Shown in pieces: positions 60,798 to 64,000 of a stretch of DNA of 64,000 nucleotides. The notes under the pieces were generated by a model. That model did no database searches, had not been told where the DNA came from, and saw only the letters and a program-made list of their open reading frames with translations. The stretch spans positions 114,390 through 178,389 of the forward strand of contig NZ_JABGCH010000007.1 of assembly GCF_019799945.1 (NCBI RefSeq). The letters run 5' to 3'. The first letter of the stretch is position 1, and each line of letters starts with the position of its first letter. This stretch comes from Modestobacter marinus. Lineage in GTDB: Bacteria; Actinomycetota; Actinomycetes; Mycobacteriales; Geodermatophilaceae. Both the position numbers and the translations under genes were made by a program.

Positions 60798-61435
60798 CGC
60801 AGCTCATCACCAAGCGACTCCACCAACTCATCGGCGGGTCGCAACCACCGCGGCGGCTCAAGGCCCATCAGATGGGATACCTCAGCCAGCACGGCGCTGA
60901 CGGTAGTTAGGACATGACGCGCCTGGTCGGGCTCCCAGTCAAAGGGGAACGGCGGCTTCGGATGGACGCAGCTATCCCGTAGCGCGATAGCTTCCAGGAG
61001 GTCCTGCCACAGTTGGCCGCCGCGGGGGAAGGGCTGGCCGCTGAGGAAGGCGGTCAGGAAGCTGAGCCGTGCCGTCATGCTGATCCGGCGTGGTCGCTTG
61101 TGGATGCGACCCTGCTCATCGAGGACTGTCTCGACTTCGGTAAGCACGTCGTGGACGAACGGCGTCAGCAACTCCTGGTGCGCGACGGCATGGTTGAACG
61201 CGGTCAGGTTCAGCTGAGCCTCGAGGGCGGAGAAGGCGGCGAGAATCGACGCTCGAACGTAGCGGCCTGTCGCCTCGATGGCACCGTAGGCCCGAGACTC
61301 GTCGTACCTCCTGGCTGTGGCGTAGAAGACGGCGGCATCCTGAAGAAGCAGCGAAGGCGTCCTCCAGTCCCCCTGATCGACAGACTCGTTGACGTGGGCA
61401 ACGCCTGGCGTCGGCGGAGGTAGTTCATGAGCCAC
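60794..61435 (-). CDS. Island soluble protein, unknown (gene 1 of a coupled pair)
   Basis: 213 residues from GTG 61435. All-helical look: SLLLQDAAVFYATARRYDESRAYGAIEATGRYVRASILAAFSALEAQLNLTAFN and LRDSCVHPKPPFPFDWEPDQARHVLTTVSAVLAEVSHLMG. The R-D-x-C-V-H-P-K-P segment recalls HEPN-like or RiboL-PSP-like helical proteins (R-x4-6-H), but I cannot be sure. Overlaps the membrane protein by 4 bp, so the two form a unit. Confidence 0.65.
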   Translation of the reverse strand: MAHELPPPTPGVAHVNESVDQGDWRTPSLLLQDAAVFYATARRYDESRAYGAIEATGRYVRASILAAFSALEAQLNLTAFNHAVAHQELLTPFVHDVLTEVETVLDEQGRIHKRPRRISMTARLSFLTAFLSGQPFPRGGQLWQDLLEAIALRDSCVHPKPPFPFDWEPDQARHVLTTVSAVLAEVSHLMGLEPPRWLRPADELVESLGDELR

Positions 61436-61569
61436 AAGAGGAGCATGTCACCCCGGTATGGGGCTGCCGCCGAGCTACCCGCACTCCGCATAGCTGTCGC
61501 GACCATGGCAGAGGTAGCCGGCGCGGGCCTTGGGGCAGAGGCGAAGCCTATGGAGAAGTGCTGTGAACG

Positions 61570-62000
61570 TCATGTCGGCTCCCATGTCGAGCCCGTGTAG
61601 CGCTTGACGGGTTTCGCCATCCAGTCAGTGCCGATGCGCACCTTGGATGGCCTGCTCACCCAGGAGGTGCCGTCCCAGACGTTGACTGTGCTTCCCGTCC
61701 CGGCCGCCATGAACAGCCAGCCGAGGTTGTTGCCAGAGTCCACGAAGTTCACCCCGGCGTACCAGGTGGCGCCGCCGGTGGCGTTGCTGTCTTGGATTGT
61801 TGAGATAGTCGGCGGAAACGATACCCGAGGCGTTGCTGATGCTGCGGCGGGTACCTGCCGCAGCGGATTTGATGGTGATGAGGTTGCCGGTAGCGCCGAC
61901 AGCGTTCAGGGTCATTACCGTCACCGTATTGCTATAACTCATCGTCATGCCGGGGTGTAGGGTCAAGACGCCGATCGTTGAACTGGCGGCATTCGATCTC
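61570..62000 (-). pseudogene. Frameshifted remnant of a phage-like beta-structured protein
   Basis: Minus strand: MTMSYSNTVTVMTLNAVGATGNLITIKSAAAGTRRSISNASGIVSADYL lies in one frame, then after a frame change near 61800 IQDSNATGGATWYAG-VNFVDSGNNLGWLF runs to the stop at 61570 (60-codon frame from 61752). Repetitive beta-helix style as in phage tail or baseplate-associated and parallel-beta proteins. The upstream part is missing. Confidence 0.55.
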
Positions 62001-62098
62001 CTTGACCACGGCACCGAGCCAGACGGTCTCCGTAGGTGGGAACGGGTAGGCGCGCTGGTCGTCGTAAATTGCGGAGTCTGCACTGTGCGAAATACTGA

Positions 62099-62293
62099 CA
62101 TGAACGTAACCATAAAATAGCTCGTGCTTGTCAGTCGGGGGAGTTCCTGACCGAGCACATCGCCAAGCGCTTCGGCATCACGCCGCGGCGGGTGCAGCAG
62201 ATCGCCAGGGACTACGGGGTCGTGCGGACCCGGGCCGAGGGCAACCGGACAGCCACGCCGCTCAAGAGCCAGCGCCGGCTGCGGTTGCAGTAG
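62099..62293 (+). pseudogene. Remnant with helix-turn-helix
   Basis: The frame from 62099 to TAG 62293 has no start codon but reads GEFLTEHIAKRFGITPRRVQQIARDYGVVRTRAEG, a clear HTH-like stretch. Probably the 3' end of a decayed DNA-binding or recombinase gene. The gap 62294-62478 shows nothing. Confidence 0.45.
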
Positions 62294-62478
62294 GTGCGGC
62301 AGACTTTGGCTGCGCGACGGCGATCCCATGGGGGATGGGGACTTGCATCAGTCGCCTAGCCTAGCGCTCGGAGGCCGGGAGGCCGTCGACTGGCAGCTTA
62401 GGAACCGGGAACGTCAACCCGGCAGGGGCCACGGCATCGCCAGAAGCTTAGCGACCGCTTCGCTTCTGGGAGACGACC

Positions 62479-62637
62479 TTGGCAATCGCCCTCGCAGCCC
62501 TCGTGGCACTGGTCATCATGGTGCTCGGCGTCCTCATCTGGGCGGTCCGGCACAAGCCGACCAAGTTCCGGCTCACGCTCAAGCTGTGGAAGCTGATCCA
62601 CTTGGAGCTGGAGTCGGAGACCCGCGCGCCGCGGTGA
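62479..62637 (+). CDS. Small PTKFRL-motif membrane protein, copy B
   Basis: 52 residues from TTG 62479 with GGGAGA 6 bases upstream. One helix ALAALVALVIMVLGVLIWAV, then RHKPTKFRLTLKLWKLIHLELESETRAPR. Copy A has the same motif, so the pair is a family, not chance. Holin-like or regulator of a membrane partner: unknown. Confidence 0.7.
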   Translation: MAIALAALVALVIMVLGVLIWAVRHKPTKFRLTLKLWKLIHLELESETRAPR

Positions 62638-62660
62638 GGTGCCACCCCTAGGGTCAACTG

Positions 62661-63113
62661 GTGTCTCAAGCCGTCGTCGCACTTCTCGCCGCCCTCGTCG
62701 GTGCCGGCGCTGCCGTGCTGGGCCAGCTCATCGGGCCGGTCGTCCAGTCGCGCCGCGCGCACAGGCATTGGCTTCGTGACAAGCGCACGGAGGTGTACGA
62801 GGACTTCATGGCTGACGCCGCGTCGGCCAGCGGCCACTTGCATTCGTTGATGGGCTCGGACCGCTCAGTCAGGAATGACGAGACCTATAAGAAGCTGATG
62901 CGCGATCTCAGGGCCGGAGCGAGTCGAATCGATCTGTATGCCATGGCCGAGCTCCGAGAGGCCGCCTCTGATGTGTGGGTCAACTATCAGCTGGCCTATT
63001 ACGCCTACTACCACGAGAGCCCGGAGCAGCAGTCCGGTGAGATGCGGCAGGTCTTCGTGGAAGATGTCGAACGAGTCAGGCAGCTGATCAGGAAGGAACT
63101 AGGCGTCGACTGA
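62661..63113 (+). CDS. Island protein with N-terminal helix, unknown
   Basis: 150 residues, GTG start. Hydrophobic AVVALLAALVGAGAAVLGQLIGPVVQ, a basic RRAHRHWLRDKRTEVYEDFM and a helical body with heptads, ending VRQLIRKELGVD. Proteins with this membrane-anchor plus K-R-x-E-x-Y-x-x-F layout are common on actinobacterial mobile elements; function unknown. 23 bp after copy B on the same strand, likely cotranscribed. Confidence 0.7.
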   Translation: MSQAVVALLAALVGAGAAVLGQLIGPVVQSRRAHRHWLRDKRTEVYEDFMADAASASGHLHSLMGSDRSVRNDETYKKLMRDLRAGASRIDLYAMAELREAASDVWVNYQLAYYAYYHESPEQQSGEMRQVFVEDVERVRQLIRKELGVD

Positions 63114-63787
63114 CTGCTGCAGCGGCGTCCAGGCGAAGTCGGCCAGCTACCGCGGCCCGCGCTTTAGGTCCTTGGCCTCTAGGTCCAGCTCCTCCTAGTA
63201 CTCGTCGTACGGGCACCACTTGAGGCCGTGCTGCACGAAGCGTTCGGACGACTGGTACAGCTCGATCAGCGTCAGGTCGGTCCGCCGGCCCCAGTCCTCG
63301 TACTCGTCCATCTGCTCGCGCCAGGTCTTAAGATGTGTCGCACCAGCCGAGCGGCGTAGATGACCCAGAACTGACCCGGGATGCACGGCTGCGTGCGGTG
63401 ATCGATGAAACGCGGACGTGACCTGCAGTTTCATGGTTGGAAGCCGTTGGGGGACGACGACCGATGCTGGCTGAGTTGCGGACTTTTTGCGGACTCCGCG
63501 GACTGTGTGCGGACTGAGATGGCGTGATCCACGGGTCCACCCGCGCCGTCCTGACTGACCAGGCAATCACTCCCCAACCGATCGAGGGTGCCGGCTGTGG
63601 GGAGTGCCCAGGAGTTGTGTCGATGGACGGCGAAGGCCCGGTCGAGCTCGTCGCCGATGGGGCGCGGGAGGAGACCGGCACCCACGGGCGGACGTGGCAG
63701 CTCTGGACCAGCACGGTCAGCGCGCCTCACTAGTGCTCCGTCGCGGTGTTTCTTGAGGTCATCCCTGGTTCGGGTGGACCATTTCTC
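63114..63787. other. Decayed region before the IS element
   Basis: No intact gene. A minus-strand frame ending at TAG 63195 reads TWREQMDEYEDWGRRTDLTLIELYQSSERFVQHGLKWCPYDEY near its end (from ~63330), which looks like the tail of a real protein; the part above is not protein-like. The GCGGACT repeats at 63478-63515 also lie here. Confidence 0.4.
63478..63515. repeat. Four GCGGACT direct repeats
   Basis: GCGGACT occurs at 63478, 63489, 63498 and 63509, spaced 11, 9 and 11 bp, about one helical turn. Iteron-like; may be a recombinase or replication-protein site. Confidence 0.6.
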
Positions 63788-64000
63788 ATGGCCGCGCACG
63801 TGCGGACGGTCGAGGTCCCGGAGGCCGATCGGCGGGAGCTGCAGCGGCGGGTCCGGGACAAGGGCGCGCCGGCCCGCGTGGTCGAGCGCGCCCGGATCGT
63901 GCTGCTGGCCGCGGATGAGGTGCCGGGCAAGGAGATTGCGGAGATGGTCGGCTGCGCCGAGGGCACGGTGGTGACCTGGCGCGCCCGCTACGCCGAGCGC
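63788..64000 (+). mobile_element. IS630-family transposase, 5' end (cut by window)
   Basis: 71 codons from ATG 63788 to the window end: EVPEADRRELQRRVRDKGAPARVVERARIVLLAADEVPGKEIAEMVGCAEGTVVTWRARYAER, the N-terminal HTH domain of IS630-type transposases; the DDE domain lies outside. The IS left end may be near the TA at 63731-63732. Confidence 0.82.

Noticed and set aside
61436-61569. Possible gene between the island pair and the phage-like remnant
   Set aside because: No frame with a start signal or plausible protein; likely spacer.
1-64000. CRISPR array
   Set aside because: No set of short, evenly spaced repeats with unique spacers was found; the direct repeats seen are tandem coding duplications, palindromes or the four GCGGACT units without spacers.

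Overview
This window is chromosomal DNA from a very GC-rich actinobacterium, most likely a member of the Geodermatophilaceae (Blastococcus, Modestobacter, Geodermatophilus type). I infer this from extreme GC at third codon positions, frequent GTG starts, and actinobacterial gene orders: metG-tatD-rpfB-rsmA-ispE, glmU-prs-rplY-pth, and mscL / Ruc / 5-formyl-THF ligase / galU / glp / rimJ / sepX, the same gene set that mycobacteria carry around galU. The genus is inference; no rRNA gene is present.

Layout. 1-4.5 kb: the end of a PKD-repeat surface protein carrying a perfect 904-bp tandem duplication, a small membrane protein and a polyprenyl-phosphate sugar transferase. 4.7-9 kb: pth, rplY, prs, glmU and tRNA-Gln. 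9-17.5 kb: a TetR regulator, then ispE, rsmA (no ordinary start codon), rpfB (with an MtrA-box-like site upstream), a membrane protein, tatD and metG. 17.6-24.6 kb: amino-acid permease, CorA, a DUF559-type nuclease gene bracketed by two related palindromic elements, rsmI, a protein O-mannosyltransferase and a PIG-L deacetylase. 24.6-30.8 kb: a secreted, C-terminally anchored protein and a five-gene operon whose members all overlap by 4 bp (membrane glycosyltransferase, exosortase-like protein with a long C-terminal extension, ATP-grasp enzyme, UDP-GlcNAc 2-epimerase, HAD phosphatase). This is the best candidate here for an undescribed surface-modification system. 31-36 kb: enoyl-CoA hydratase, LacI regulator with duplicated operators, GH13 alpha-glucosidase, an orphan membrane protein and tRNA-Ala. 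36-41 kb: sepX/glpR, rimJ, glp, galU and 5-formyl-THF cyclo-ligase, a group tied to division and envelope precursors. 41-54 kb: CoA transferase with carboxyltransferase, flavin oxidoreductases, MarR/OhrR regulators, a Ruc-like redox chaperone behind a CIRCE-like site, SAF protein, MscL and a run of small enzymes, one of them frameshifted. 54-57.5 kb: a SpoIIE-type phosphatase, STAS antagonist and anti-sigma ATPase in one operon, next to a LuxR regulator whose receiver lacks the phospho-acceptor Asp. 57.5-58.9 kb: two more oxidoreductases.

At about 58.9 kb the 3' half of a tRNA-Arg(CCU) gene lies alone. It looks like the attachment-site scar of an integrated element that continues past the right edge. 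To its right the sequence is visibly richer in A+T and holds accessory genes: an Lsr2-family silencer, two small membrane proteins sharing a PTKFRL motif, an overlapping pair of unknown genes, a small coiled-coil protein, broken phage-like fragments, four GCGGACT repeats and the start of an IS630-family transposase.
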